A DNA stretch of 64,000 nucleotides from Geodermatophilus amargosae (GCF_900116515.1 NZ_FPBA01000012.1:1-64000); one strand, 5' to 3'. Numbered from the stretch's first letter, positions 27,519 to 36,417 are shown. Notes: generated by a model from the letters alone, not told the origin. A program made the numbers and translations.

Positions 27519-29030
27519 TCAGTAGGTGCGGGACCAGACGCTCTTGCGCCGGGTGTACTCCTCGAGCGCGGCCTGCCCGAGACTCCGCCCGTAGCCGGAG
27601 TCCTTGGCGCCGCCGAAGGACACGGCCGCGTCGACCACCTGGTAGGAGTTGATCCACACGGTGCCGACGTCGAGCGCCCTGGTCGCGCGCTCGGCGGTCC
27701 CGATGTCGCGCGTGAAGACGCCGGCCGCCAGGCCGAAGCGCGATCCATTGGCGACCCGGAAGGCCTCGGCCTCGTCCTCGAACGGCAGGATCGACATGAC
27801 CGGACCGAAGATCTCCTCGGACGCGATCGTCATCCCGCTGGTCACGTCCGCGAAAATCACCGGCGCCTGGTAGAACCCGTCGAGACCCACACTGGAGCTG
27901 CCCTCGTAGCGGAGCGTGGCGCCCTCGCTCTTACCGGCCTCGACGAAACCCCGCACCTTCGACAGTTGCTCCGGCGAGATCAGCGGGCCCAGGTCGGTGC
28001 GGCTGTCGAAGGCGTGACCCACCCGCAGCCCCTCCGAGTACGCGACCGTCTCGGCGACGAAGTCGTCGTACACGCTGCGGTGGACCAGTGTGCGGGAACC
28101 GGCGGTGCACACCTGCCCCGAGTTGTTCCAGACCGCGCGGGCAGCAGCGGCCGCGGCCGCCGGCAGGTCGGCGTCGGGGAACACGAGCACCGGCGACTTC
28201 CCACCGAGCTCCAGGTTCACCTTCTTGAAGGTCTGTGCCGCCGCGGCGGCGATCCGCCGACCGGTGTCGACGGAGCCGGTGAACGACATCCGGGTGATGC
28301 CCGGGTGGGCCACCATGGCGGCACCGACCACCCCGTCGCCCTGCACCACGTTGAAGACGCCGGGCGGGATGCCGGCCTCCAGGGCGAGTCGGGCCATGTA
28401 CGCGGCGGAGATCGGGGTGTGCTCCGCGGGCTTCAGGACCACGCAGTTCCCTGCGGCCAGGGCAGGCGCGACCTGGTTGAAGATCGCCGCGGGGCCGTTC
28501 CACGGCTTGATCACACCGACCACACCGACCGGCTCCACCCGCTCCTGCACGACGTAGTCGGGCCCTACCGGAGGCACGTGGCCGGCGAGCTTGGTGGGCC
28601 AACCGGCGTAGTAGTGCAACGCGTTGGCGGAGGCCGTCGCGAGGAAGTCCGAGTGCGAGCGCAGCACGCCTGCGTTGAGGGAATCCAGGTCGCCGATGAT
28701 CTGGGCATGCTCCTGGACCAGGTCGCCGAGCCGGTGCAGGCGCGCTTCACGGTCGCGCGGCGTCAGGTTGCGCCACCGCCCGTCCTCCCAGGCAGTCAGA
28801 GCCGCGCGGACAGCGCGGTCGAGGTCGGCCGCGTCGCCGCGCACGACCTCGCCGAGCTTGTGGCCGGTGGACGGGTTGATGACGTCGCGGACACCGCCGG
28901 CCGAGGTGGCCACCAGCTCTCCGTCGATGACGTGCGGGATGATGCCCTCGTCGAGGAAGTCCGAGGCCCCGGCAGCGACCTCGGTGCCGTCGACGACCCT
29001 CGTGTGCGTCAGTTCCTGCGTGGAACTCAT
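27519..29030 (-). CDS. aldehyde dehydrogenase
   Basis: A 503-residue NAD(P)-dependent aldehyde dehydrogenase. Cys308 in SGQVCTAGSR is the nucleophile, the Glu in LELGGKSP the general base, and KPWNGPAAIFNQVAPALAAGN the cofactor region; SYGG-like GGAKDSGYGRSLGQAALEEYTRRKSV ends the protein. It oxidises an aldehyde to the acid that a CoA ligase could then activate. ATG 29030. It is divergent from the crotonase at 29347, with operator site 7 between them. Confidence 0.93.
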   Translation of the reverse strand: MSSTQELTHTRVVDGTEVAAGASDFLDEGIIPHVIDGELVATSAGGVRDVINPSTGHKLGEVVRGDAADLDRAVRAALTAWEDGRWRNLTPRDREARLHRLGDLVQEHAQIIGDLDSLNAGVLRSHSDFLATASANALHYYAGWPTKLAGHVPPVGPDYVVQERVEPVGVVGVIKPWNGPAAIFNQVAPALAAGNCVVLKPAEHTPISAAYMARLALEAGIPPGVFNVVQGDGVVGAAMVAHPGITRMSFTGSVDTGRRIAAAAAQTFKKVNLELGGKSPVLVFPDADLPAAAAAAARAVWNNSGQVCTAGSRTLVHRSVYDDFVAETVAYSEGLRVGHAFDSRTDLGPLISPEQLSKVRGFVEAGKSEGATLRYEGSSSVGLDGFYQAPVIFADVTSGMTIASEEIFGPVMSILPFEDEAEAFRVANGSRFGLAAGVFTRDIGTAERATRALDVGTVWINSYQVVDAAVSFGGAKDSGYGRSLGQAALEEYTRRKSVWSRTY

Positions 29031-29212
29031 GGATGCCCGCTCTCCGTTCGTGCCGCTCCGGAAGCCGCCTCAGGACGGACGGTGCTCGTCGCGCACCTCG
29101 GCGACCGGGTCCGAGTACGCCGTCAGGTCGACCGCACTGCTGTGCGCATCCCCTGTCAGGGAGCCGCCCGGGGCAGTCCTGCCACCCGAACGGCCTCCCG
29201 ACCCAGGAGCCA

Positions 29213-29232
29213 GAATAATCTCATGAGAAACC
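29213..29232. promoter_or_regulatory. operator-like palindrome, site 7
   Basis: AATAATCTCATGAGAAACCT between the aldehyde dehydrogenase and the crotonase. TAATCT is a possible plus-strand -10 box inside the site. Confidence 0.55.
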
Positions 29233-29346
29233 TCGTGGCAACCGCCGAGCGCGTGGTAGGACTCCGGTGCTGACGGGGCAGTCGGTCGACGCAGGCGACC
29301 GTCCTCCGGTCCGACCACGCCGTTCTTTCCTGACGCAGGGGGCACC

Positions 29347-30297
29347 ATGGCAACCGACACGAACCTCGAGCGCTACAAGAAGTACACCGGGTTGATCGTC
29401 CAGGGGCAGGACCGCGGGGTGGTCCGGGTCGGATTCCGCCCCGGTACGCACCTCGCCCACGAGCAGCACGCGCACATCGGCGAGATCTGGCTCGAGCTCG
29501 ACCGCGACCCCGAGGTCCGCGTCGTCCTGCTCGGCCCCGCACGGGGCGCGGAAGGGTTCGACCAGCCCGGTCGGGACATCTCGACCTACGCCAAGGGCGC
29601 GGTCGACCAGATGTGGCGCATGGCCACGGACTACGCCCTCAATGCCCAGTTGCTCCACGAGGCGCGCGAGATCGTGCACAACATGCTGAACTTCAACAAG
29701 CCGGTCGTGGCGCTCTACCCCGGGTCCTTCCAGCTCACCGTGCCCCTGGCCGACATCTCCATTGCCACCCGTGACTGCACGTTCGCCGACCGCCACACCA
29801 GCTACGGAGGAGCCGCCGGCGACCACGTCGTCGCCGCGTGGCCGCTGCACATGTCGATGGCTAAGGCGAAGTGGCACGCACTGACCGGCGAGCCCATCAC
29901 GGGCGAGGAGGCCGAGCGGATCGGGTTGATCAGCCTGGTCGTCGACGACGAGGAGGAGCTCGAGCGGCGTGGCGAGGAGGTCGCGCAGCGGCTGGCACGC
30001 GGCTCGCAGCGAGCCCTGCAGTGGACGAAGCGGTCGCTGAACTACCACTACAAGCAGCACGCCGCGGCCTTCGACCTCTCCGCCGCCTTCGAGCAGCTCA
30101 CCTTCCTGGGCCCCGACATCCGCGAGGGCACCATCGCGCTGCGAACTCAGCGTGAGCCCGACTTCCCGGAGTACACCCTCCCCGACGGCGCGTTCAGCGC
30201 GCTCGTCCCCCAGGACGACCCGTCGCCGAAGTACACCCACCCCGACGACGCCTACAGCGCGCTCGTCCCCCAGGACGACCCGCCGTCCGCGGGCTAG
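29347..30297 (+). CDS. crotonase family protein resembling 6-oxocamphor hydrolase
   Basis: A 316-residue enoyl-CoA hydratase/isomerase-fold protein. The segment FADRHTSYGGAAGDHVVAAW aligns with the 6-oxocamphor hydrolase region that carries its catalytic His and Asp (the ...GPHF...PGDGAHVVW stretch of that enzyme), and both residues are kept. A Gln stands where that enzyme has another active-site His. The usual crotonase glutamates and CoA-site glycines are not evident. This favours hydrolytic C-C cleavage of a cyclic diketone over hydration of a CoA ester, but it is inference from remembered sequence. The C-terminus carries two 20-residue repeats. ATG 29347 with GGGGGCACC upstream. A dead copy lies at 23300. 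Confidence 0.8.
   Translation: MATDTNLERYKKYTGLIVQGQDRGVVRVGFRPGTHLAHEQHAHIGEIWLELDRDPEVRVVLLGPARGAEGFDQPGRDISTYAKGAVDQMWRMATDYALNAQLLHEAREIVHNMLNFNKPVVALYPGSFQLTVPLADISIATRDCTFADRHTSYGGAAGDHVVAAWPLHMSMAKAKWHALTGEPITGEEAERIGLISLVVDDEEELERRGEEVAQRLARGSQRALQWTKRSLNYHYKQHAAAFDLSAAFEQLTFLGPDIREGTIALRTQREPDFPEYTLPDGAFSALVPQDDPSPKYTHPDDAYSALVPQDDPPSAG
30171..30290 (+). repeat. 60-base tandem repeat at the crotonase C-terminus
   Basis: Two 60-base units encode 20-residue repeats sharing FSALVPQDDP / YSALVPQDDP, with starts YTLPDG and YTHPDD. The C-terminal tail is outside the crotonase fold; it may be a linear interaction motif or a recent slippage duplication. Confidence 0.85.
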
Positions 30298-30504
30298 GGC
30301 CCGTCCTGGCGATCGTCCACCGGTGTGGACTGCCGCCACCGACGAGCGCGCCGGGGACGACCGGCGGATCGAGCCGCTGCGCACGGTCCGGACCAGGAGA
30401 GATGCACCCCGGTGACGGGGTGGGTCAGCAGGAACAGCCAGTCGTCGACTCGGCTGCCTCGATGAGATCTCGGTGTGGATCCAGGACGGATGGCAGGAGA
30501 AGAG

Positions 30505-31425
30505 ATGAAGATCGTCGTCGTAGGGGGCACGGGCGCTCTCGGTGCGCATGCAGCCGGCTTCCTCCACGCCAAGGGTCATCACGTCTCGATCGCCGCGCGC
30601 AAGGCCCCACCCGAGAACACTCTCGTGGCGACGATGCCCTTTCTGCAGGGCGACTACGTCCAGGGCGACTACACGCCTGATCGGCTCCGTGGATTCGATG
30701 CGGTCGTCTTCGCCGCAGGCAACGACATGCGTCACTTCTCGCACTCTCTGGACGCCGAGGACTATCTGCTCCACGCCAATGGCGAGTGTGTTCCCCGCTT
30801 CGCGCGTGCCGCGCGCGAGGCGGGTGTCAAGCGCATGGTGCAGATCGTCACCGCTTACCCCCAGGCGACACCGGAGCTGGTGGAGGGGAGTTTCTACCTG
30901 CGCTCACGCCTCATGGCCTGCGAGGGTGCGCGAGCCGAGGGGCGATCGGGCTTCGACGTGCTCAGCGTCAACCCCTCGTTCATGGTCGGGGGTAGTCCCG
31001 GCATGCCCAGTTACAACCTGGATCCTCTCGTCAGGTGGGCGATGGGGATCGACGAGGCACCGCTGTTCGCCCCGCCTGGCGGTAGCAACTTCATGAGCTA
31101 CCGGTCGCTGAGCCAGGCGATCGAAGGCGCCCTCCTGCGTGGTGAACCCGGTAAGGCCTACCTGGTGGGTGATGAGACCCTCAGCTTCACCGAGTACCTG
31201 AACCTGTACTTCGAGGCGGTCGGCAGTGCGGTGAGGCTGGAGGAGCGCGACGAGGCCCACCCCGTGTTCCCCGACGAGCTGATGATCCAGGGGCGCGGCA
31301 AGTGGGTCCGGTACGAGCCCGACGCCGACGAGGCAGCTCTGCTGGGATATGTCCGGAACGATGTCGCGAACGGTGTCAGAGAAGCCGTGGCGGCCTTCCG
31401 GACGACCCACGCTGAGGCAGTCTGA
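30505..31425 (+). CDS. NAD-dependent epimerase/dehydratase-like (extended SDR, NmrA-like)
   Basis: A 306-residue extended-SDR protein. KIVVVGGTGALGAHAAGFLHAKGHHV is the Rossmann site. NPSFMVGGSPGMPSYNLDPL, SYRSLSQAIEGALLRGEPGKAY and the C-terminal substrate domain follow the usual order. A classic YxxxK pair is not obvious (YLRSRLMAC occupies the place), so it may bind rather than turn over NAD, or act atypically. ATG 30505 with AGGAG five bases upstream. Alone on the plus strand; a perfect 11-bp hairpin follows. Confidence 0.78.
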   Translation: MKIVVVGGTGALGAHAAGFLHAKGHHVSIAARKAPPENTLVATMPFLQGDYVQGDYTPDRLRGFDAVVFAAGNDMRHFSHSLDAEDYLLHANGECVPRFARAAREAGVKRMVQIVTAYPQATPELVEGSFYLRSRLMACEGARAEGRSGFDVLSVNPSFMVGGSPGMPSYNLDPLVRWAMGIDEAPLFAPPGGSNFMSYRSLSQAIEGALLRGEPGKAYLVGDETLSFTEYLNLYFEAVGSAVRLEERDEAHPVFPDELMIQGRGKWVRYEPDADEAALLGYVRNDVANGVREAVAAFRTTHAEAV

Positions 31426-31499
31426 CCCAGGGACCGACGCGCCGACCGGATCTACGCCATGAGCTGGCCGGCGGCGTGATCACCGTCGGGTGACCACGC

Positions 31500-31530
31500 C
31501 GCCATCGGGGTGGTGGGCTCCCCGATGGCG
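31500..31530. terminator. perfect 11-bp hairpin between convergent genes
   Basis: CGCCATCGGGG pairs with CCCCGATGGCG around a nine-base loop, between the epimerase-like gene and the minus-strand amidohydrolase. Confidence 0.65.
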
Positions 31531-31546
31531 AGCGAGCTAGCGCCGT

Positions 31547-32947
31547 TCAGCGCGCGAAGACCACCCGGCCTCCGACGAGCGTCCCCTGGACGGCGTCGGA
31601 CGTCGGCGCGTGGAGGACGTCGGTCAGCGTGCGATCCAGCACCACCAGGTCAGCGGTGCTGCCGACGCGGACCCGTCGTGGAGCCCCGCCAGGGTTCCCC
31701 GGAGACCCGAGGTAGCCGGCGAGGGCCTGGGCCGGCGTCAAGGTCTCCGCGGCGCCCACGACCGCGCCCGACGCCGTGCGCCGGTGGACGGCGGCGGTCA
31801 TGACGGCCCAGGGGTCCAGCGGGCCGTACGGGGCGTCGCTGGAGAGGGCCAGCGGCACCCCGGCAGCCAGGATGCTCGCGCACCGGTAGAGGTCGGCGTG
31901 GTCGATGGCGGGCACGTCGCGGAGGTAGTCGTCGCCGCGGGCGGAGAGGAACCCGGGCTGCGTCACCACCCGCAGTCCCGTTGCCGCTAGCTCGTCCAAC
32001 AGCTCTACCGGGACGAGCGCTGCGTGCTCGACCCGGTCACCCAGACGCACGCCGGTGATGCCCAGGGCCACGAGCAGCAGGACCAGGGCCTCCCGGGTGA
32101 CGCAGTGCACGGCCACCGATCGGCCGGCGTCGTGCGCGGCGCGGATCCGGTCGACGAGGTCGCCCAGGGACGGCAGCCCGGAGTCGGCGAGGACGATCTT
32201 GTACGGCCCGGCGACCAGGCCCGGGAGCACCTCCCGTCGGCCGAGCGGAACGCCGAGGACCTCGACTCGCGGAGGCAGCACCCCGCGGGCGACGGCGTCG
32301 GCGATCGCAGAAAGGGCTGCGTCGTCCAGGTCCGGGGTGGCGTCGGTGACCGAGGTGATGCCCAGTCGGGCCAACCGGGCGCCGACGGCGGCCAGGTCCG
32401 GCGGAGCGGAGCGAGGGAGCCTGCTCCTCAGCCAGTCGTCGGCCCGCCACAGTCGCCCGGTCGGGACACCGCGACCGTCGCGCTCGACGCCCGGGTGGAC
32501 GGCGGCGACGAGGCCGAGGATCTCGGCGCCGCGGCTGTTGACCGTCCACAGCGCACCGCTGCGCTGCTGGACGCGTACGGGCCGCGCGCCGTGCAGGCGG
32601 TCGAGCGCGGCGGCATCGAGATCGCCGGCGACCGATTCGACGTAGCCGATGCCGCGGACCCATCCCCCGGCGGCCGGAGCCGCGGCCAGCGCGGTGGCCA
32701 GCTGCTCCGGGTCGGTGACCGCCGGCGGTCCGCAGGCGACCGACCGGTCGGCCGCGGCGAGGGCGTGCAGGTGCAGGTGGGCATCGTGCAGCCCGGGCAG
32801 CAGCGCGCCCCCGGCTGCGTCCAGGACCTCCTCGCCGGGCAGCTCGCGCAGGCCCGCACCGACCTCCGTCACCCGTCCGGCGCCGATGCGGACGGCGGCC
32901 CCCCGGACGCCGTCGACCTCCGCGTCGTGCACCAGCAGGCCGCTCAC
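31547..32947 (-). CDS. amidohydrolase 3 family metal-dependent hydrolase
   Basis: A 466-residue amidohydrolase superfamily protein (YtcJ/AmiD-like). PGLHDAHLHLHALA is the N-terminal metal motif HxH; VAVHCVTREAL and GDRVEHAAL supply the later histidines; LSSDAPYGPLDPWAVM holds the terminal metal Asp. Substrate unknown; family members hydrolyse cyclic or N-acyl amides. GTG 32947 overlaps the stop of the CoA-transferase by four bases (GTGA), so the two are co-translated. It ends in a beta-sandwich segment (GSTADLVVLDRTLTDVL). Confidence 0.85.
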   Translation of the reverse strand: MSGLLVHDAEVDGVRGAAVRIGAGRVTEVGAGLRELPGEEVLDAAGGALLPGLHDAHLHLHALAAADRSVACGPPAVTDPEQLATALAAAPAAGGWVRGIGYVESVAGDLDAAALDRLHGARPVRVQQRSGALWTVNSRGAEILGLVAAVHPGVERDGRGVPTGRLWRADDWLRSRLPRSAPPDLAAVGARLARLGITSVTDATPDLDDAALSAIADAVARGVLPPRVEVLGVPLGRREVLPGLVAGPYKIVLADSGLPSLGDLVDRIRAAHDAGRSVAVHCVTREALVLLLVALGITGVRLGDRVEHAALVPVELLDELAATGLRVVTQPGFLSARGDDYLRDVPAIDHADLYRCASILAAGVPLALSSDAPYGPLDPWAVMTAAVHRRTASGAVVGAAETLTPAQALAGYLGSPGNPGGAPRRVRVGSTADLVVLDRTLTDVLHAPTSDAVQGTLVGGRVVFAR

Positions 32948-34197
32948 GGCATCGGGATCCCGAGCTCGCGCAGGACCTCCCGGGTGTGGGCCCCCGGCGC
33001 CGCGACCTCCCCTGCAGGGGGCTCGCGCCGGCGAGGAGCAGCCACCGGCAGCGGGCCGCCCGGCGTGTCGACGACCCAGCTCCCGGCGCGGCGCCGAGCC
33101 GTGAGGGACGGGCTCGGCGGGCCCTCGGGCAGGGTCGCACCGACCACGTCGGCCATCGCGACGTCCCACAACACCCCGGAGCCGTCCCCGGGAGCCGACA
33201 TCGCCAGGACGGCCGCGGTCAGCCCGGTGAGCGGGTCGGCGATCGCGTCCCCGACGAACACCGGCGTCCCCTCCGCCGTCCAGGCCACCAGACCCGCCCC
33301 GGCGGCGACGTCGTCCCCGAATCCCACGCGGCCGGATCCGCGCCCCCCGGCCGTGATCGAGATCCAGGTCGTCCCCTCCGCGACCGCCGCAGCGGCGTCG
33401 AGCCCGAACCCCGCCAGCGCCCGGGGGCGGGAGCCCTCGATGACGACGTCGGCTGCGTCGACCAGCGCGGCCATCGCCGTCCGCCCGCCGGCCGTGGCCG
33501 GGTCGAGCACGACGGAACGGTGCCCGGCGTGCAGCAGCCGGTAGAACCCCGGATCGCCCCGCCGCGCGCCGTCCAGCCGGTGCGGGGTCTCCACCTTCAC
33601 CACCCGGGCGCCGGCCGCGCCGAGCAGCGAGGCGCACAACGGGCCGGCCCAGAGCGCGCTGAAGTCGACGACCAGCAGCCCCTCGACCGGGCGGCCGGCC
33701 AACGGGACGGGCGTCGCCGCCGGACGCGGGAGCACCGGAGCGGCAGCGACGCCGAGCAGCTCGGCGCGCTCGGCCAGCTCCGCGCCCGTGTGCACCCCGA
33801 GCCAGGCGGCGACGGCCGGCCACGGGTCCTCGGGTAGGGCCCGTTCGACCAGAGCGCCGAGCAGCAGGGGGTCGTCGGGGCGTGCGCAGGCGACCGCCGC
33901 CCAGCCGTCGGCCGTCGGCAGCAGCCGGCAACTGCCACCGGCCGACACGGTCCCCGCCCGCCGGTGCCCGGTCAGCGCGGCCCGGTCGGCCAGCACCTGG
34001 GCTCCGTCCACGTGCACCGGCGCGCGGGTGCCGGCGGTAACCGCGGTGATCCGCGCCCCGAGCTCGCGGGCGACCGTCGCGGCTCGGCCCGGCGGCACGA
34101 GGGGTGGCCCGTCCGGCCTCCCGGTCAGCGCGACGACCCCGCTCGAGGCCCAGTCCACGACCGGCGACGGCTCCGTCGGAACCGGCGATCCGGGCAT
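32944..34197 (-). CDS. CoA-transferase family III protein with displaced domain order
   Basis: A 417-residue CaiB-type protein. The sequence that normally opens such enzymes (VEGLLVVDFSALWAGPLCASLLGAAGARVVKVE) begins only around residue 190. It is preceded by a segment resembling a CaiB linker/second-domain region (ASSGVVALTGRPDGPPLVPPG, ACARPDDPLLLGALVE). After the Rossmann half come SRPRALAGFGLDAA and GFGDDVAAGAGLVAW, whose Asp may be the catalytic one. The layout looks permuted compared with the CoA-transferase at 17107, though a subfamily with this order may be known. Its ATG is only 25 bases from the ATG of the divergent crotonase. Confidence 0.75.
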   Translation of the reverse strand: MPGSPVPTEPSPVVDWASSGVVALTGRPDGPPLVPPGRAATVARELGARITAVTAGTRAPVHVDGAQVLADRAALTGHRRAGTVSAGGSCRLLPTADGWAAVACARPDDPLLLGALVERALPEDPWPAVAAWLGVHTGAELAERAELLGVAAAPVLPRPAATPVPLAGRPVEGLLVVDFSALWAGPLCASLLGAAGARVVKVETPHRLDGARRGDPGFYRLLHAGHRSVVLDPATAGGRTAMAALVDAADVVIEGSRPRALAGFGLDAAAAVAEGTTWISITAGGRGSGRVGFGDDVAAGAGLVAWTAEGTPVFVGDAIADPLTGLTAAVLAMSAPGDGSGVLWDVAMADVVGATLPEGPPSPSLTARRRAGSWVVDTPGGPLPVAAPRRREPPAGEVAAPGAHTREVLRELGIPMP

Positions 34198-34222
34198 GTC
34201 GCGACGATACGGTGACCGGGTC
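34198..34222. promoter_or_regulatory. 25-base divergent promoter gap, probably leaderless both ways
   Basis: Only 25 bases separate two divergent ATG codons. GATACG (plus) and TATCGT (minus) overlap in the middle as possible -10 boxes. No ribosome-binding site fits either start, so both transcripts are likely leaderless and the two -35 regions must lie inside the opposite genes. Confidence 0.45.
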
Positions 34223-35323
34223 ATGACCAGCCGCCCACGATCACCGTCCGAGCCCGGAGCCGGCTTGCTCCTGGTGGCCCCGGCCGCGCTCGCCGCCCAG
34301 GGCACCGCGCCGCTGCTGGCGGAGGACGGACGGATCGAGCAGCCGCTGCTGGTGGTGGACCTCGACGGTGAACCGGAGGACGTCGGGGCGGCCGCGGCGG
34401 CCGCCACCGCGAGTGACCGGGTGCTCGTCGGCATCAGCCGTGGACGCGCGCCCGACCCCGGCTGGGAGCCGCTCGTGCGGGCGCTGGACCTGACGTTGGT
34501 CCCGTCCGGGAGCGACCGCGGCATCCGCGAGGTGGTGACGGTCCCCGATCCGGCGGCGGCCGCGCTGGCCCTGTCGGCCACCGCGCGGGCCCACCCGCAT
34601 GCGAGTGTCGTCCTCGCAGGGCTGCTCCGCTGGGGCGGGGAGCTCGACGTGCCGGCGGCACTCGACGCCGAGTCCCTCGCCTACTCGGCCTTGCTCGGCG
34701 GCCCGGAGTTCGCCGCCTGGCTGGCCCGCCGAGGCCCGCGGCCGCTGCCACCCCCGGCGCGCGAAGACCCGGTACGCGTCCGGCGGGACGGCGACGAGCT
34801 CCGGCTGACGCTGAACCGGCCCGAGCGCCGCAACGCCTACGGACGCGAGCTGCGCGACGCACTGGTGTCGGCCCTGCACCTGGTGGCCTGGGACGAGCGC
34901 ATCGTCCGAGTGGTGCTCGACGGCACCGGGCCGTCCTTCTGCTCCGGCGGCGACCTCGACGAGTTCGGCACCGCGCCGGACCCGGTCACCGGCCACCTGG
35001 TGCGCACCCGTGCCGGGGCCGCCCTTCCGCTGCACCGTGTGGCCGACCGGGTCGAGGTGTGGCTGCACGGCGCGTGCGTCGGAGCGGGCATCGAACTTCC
35101 GGCCTACGCGCACCGGATCGTCGCCGCGCCGGACACCCGGATCCGCCTTCCGGAGATCGGCATGGGCCTGATCCCCGGGGCCGGCGGCACCGTGAGCATC
35201 CCGCGCAGGATCGGCCGGTGGCGGACCCTCTACCTGGCGCTCAGCGACGCCGTCATCGACGCGCAGACGGCCCTGTCGTGGGGGCTCGTCGACTCGGTCG
35301 CCGGTCACCAGCCCACCGTCTGA
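34223..35323 (+). CDS. enoyl-CoA hydratase/isomerase family protein with N-terminal extension
   Basis: A 366-residue protein. The crotonase domain starts only at about residue 180 (LRLTLNRPERRNAYGRELRDAL), then has SFCSGGDLDEFG for the oxyanion hole, VWLHGACVGAGIELPAYAH as the second CoA/oxyanion segment, and RLPEIGMGLIPGAGGTVSIPRRIGR with the Glu expected of hydratases. The first 180 residues are Ala/Leu-rich, contain no membrane helix and match nothing I know; they may be a degenerate crotonase-like or CoA-binding half. Divergent from the CoA-transferase at 32944. Confidence 0.82.
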   Translation: MTSRPRSPSEPGAGLLLVAPAALAAQGTAPLLAEDGRIEQPLLVVDLDGEPEDVGAAAAAATASDRVLVGISRGRAPDPGWEPLVRALDLTLVPSGSDRGIREVVTVPDPAAAALALSATARAHPHASVVLAGLLRWGGELDVPAALDAESLAYSALLGGPEFAAWLARRGPRPLPPPAREDPVRVRRDGDELRLTLNRPERRNAYGRELRDALVSALHLVAWDERIVRVVLDGTGPSFCSGGDLDEFGTAPDPVTGHLVRTRAGAALPLHRVADRVEVWLHGACVGAGIELPAYAHRIVAAPDTRIRLPEIGMGLIPGAGGTVSIPRRIGRWRTLYLALSDAVIDAQTALSWGLVDSVAGHQPTV

Positions 35324-35466
35324 CAGTGGCCGAGTGCTCCATCTGGTGCGCCACACCCCGGGTGCCGGCGCCCAGGCGTGGGGAAGCACCAGGGGACAAG
35401 GGCAGCTCAGCGACGGCGCGTCGACAGCTCCGCTCACCGTCACCGTGCCCGGCCGAGGCGGCGCAG

Positions 35467-35946
35467 TCAGACGACAGGTTCCTTCCAGAAACGCTCGGTG
35501 TCCATGGGCGGGGTGGCCTCGACATCGGCCGGGAGATAGGAGATGAACTCGACGAGGTTCTCGTCGGGATCGCGACAGTAGACGCTGGCCCCTTCGACGC
35601 CCCGGCCGCCGATCCGCCGCACCGGTCCGTGCTCGGGAGTGATCCCCAGCCGCGTCAGCGTGGCGAGGAGGTCGTCGATTCCTCCCTCCCAGATGAAGCA
35701 CAGGTCGCCGCACCCCGGCTCCGCGGTCGGTGCGCTGAGGTTGGCCGGGTGCGACCGGAAGGACGCGAGGATCTCCGTGCGGACATTGATCTTCTGGCTG
35801 CCACAGACGATGCCGACGACCACTGCATCGCCGGCGATCCAGGCCTCCTCACCGTCGATCGAGAAGCCCAGCGCCCGGTAGAACGCAACGAGCCGGGCGG
35901 TGTCGGCGGTCGGCAGCGCCACATGGTCGAGAGCGGACACGGGCAC
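35467..35946 (-). CDS. VOC (glyoxalase/dioxygenase fold) protein
   Basis: A 159-residue vicinal-oxygen-chelate protein. SALDHVALPTADTARLVAFYRALGF is the first beta-alpha-beta module with the metal His. DLCFIWEGGIDDLLATLTRLGI and SVYCRDPDENLVEFISY form the second, with the final metal Glu in LVEF. Could be an isomerase, lyase or extradiol-type enzyme; the metal is not predictable. GTG 35946 is the start. No partner gene is adjacent. Confidence 0.82.
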   Translation of the reverse strand: MPVSALDHVALPTADTARLVAFYRALGFSIDGEEAWIAGDAVVVGIVCGSQKINVRTEILASFRSHPANLSAPTAEPGCGDLCFIWEGGIDDLLATLTRLGITPEHGPVRRIGGRGVEGASVYCRDPDENLVEFISYLPADVEATPPMDTERFWKEPVV

Positions 35947-36165
35947 GTTTCGACCGTATCAAGGAGATCGTGGAGTCAGACGCCTTCGTGAAGGTCAGGG
36001 GCGCCTTCTTGGACGAGCGCGGCAGTGTGCCGGGCAGTTCTGCATGACCCTCTCCCCTGGGCCCGGACGCCATCCAGACGCCGGAGGCGGCATGACCACA
36101 CATCCATGTCGCTCGGCGACTCGGCTCGGACCGGCGAACTCGTGACGGGTGCTCGTGCGGCACGA
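35947..36165. other. short intergenic region
   Basis: About 220 bases with nothing recognised. Confidence 0.4.
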
Positions 36166-36417
36166 TCAGAGGTCGTCGACGGTCTCCTCCGACTTGCGGT
36201 GACCGCCCTGCGCGTCGTCCGCGTCGGGATGCACCGTGCGCTCCTCCGACTCGGCCAAGATCGCCTCGGCCTGGAGCCGCGCGTCTCGATCCCCCTTCGC
36301 CGGGCCGGGGGAGCCTTCTACCGCCTGCTCCTCGGGCAGCAGATGTGCCCTGGTCCGGACGTTGTGGCCCGTGACGTTGGCCAGGGCCTCCGGCGACGGA
36401 TCCTTCTGCGTGGTCAT
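36166..36417 (-). CDS. small hydrophilic protein, unknown
   Basis: An 83-residue, highly polar protein starting MTTQKDPSPEAL, with many Glu, Asp, Arg and Ala and no hydrophobic core. It is probably disordered or helical. The ribosome-binding site is good (AGAGG seven bases before ATG 36417), which supports a real gene. No family recognised. It shares composition but not sequence with the small protein at 22787. Confidence 0.55.
   Translation of the reverse strand: MTTQKDPSPEALANVTGHNVRTRAHLLPEEQAVEGSPGPAKGDRDARLQAEAILAESEERTVHPDADDAQGGHRKSEETVDDL

Noticed and set aside
30315-30330. Short palindrome GTCCACCGGTGTGGAC after the crotonase
   Set aside because: Only six base pairs and no U-tract; too weak to call a terminator.
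30455-30470. CCTCGATGAGATC as a further operator copy
   Set aside because: Extra base in the centre and poor flanks compared with the other sites.
34217-34227. GGTCATGACC as an operator copy
   Set aside because: It overlaps a start codon by chance and lacks the TCCTC/GAGGA arms.
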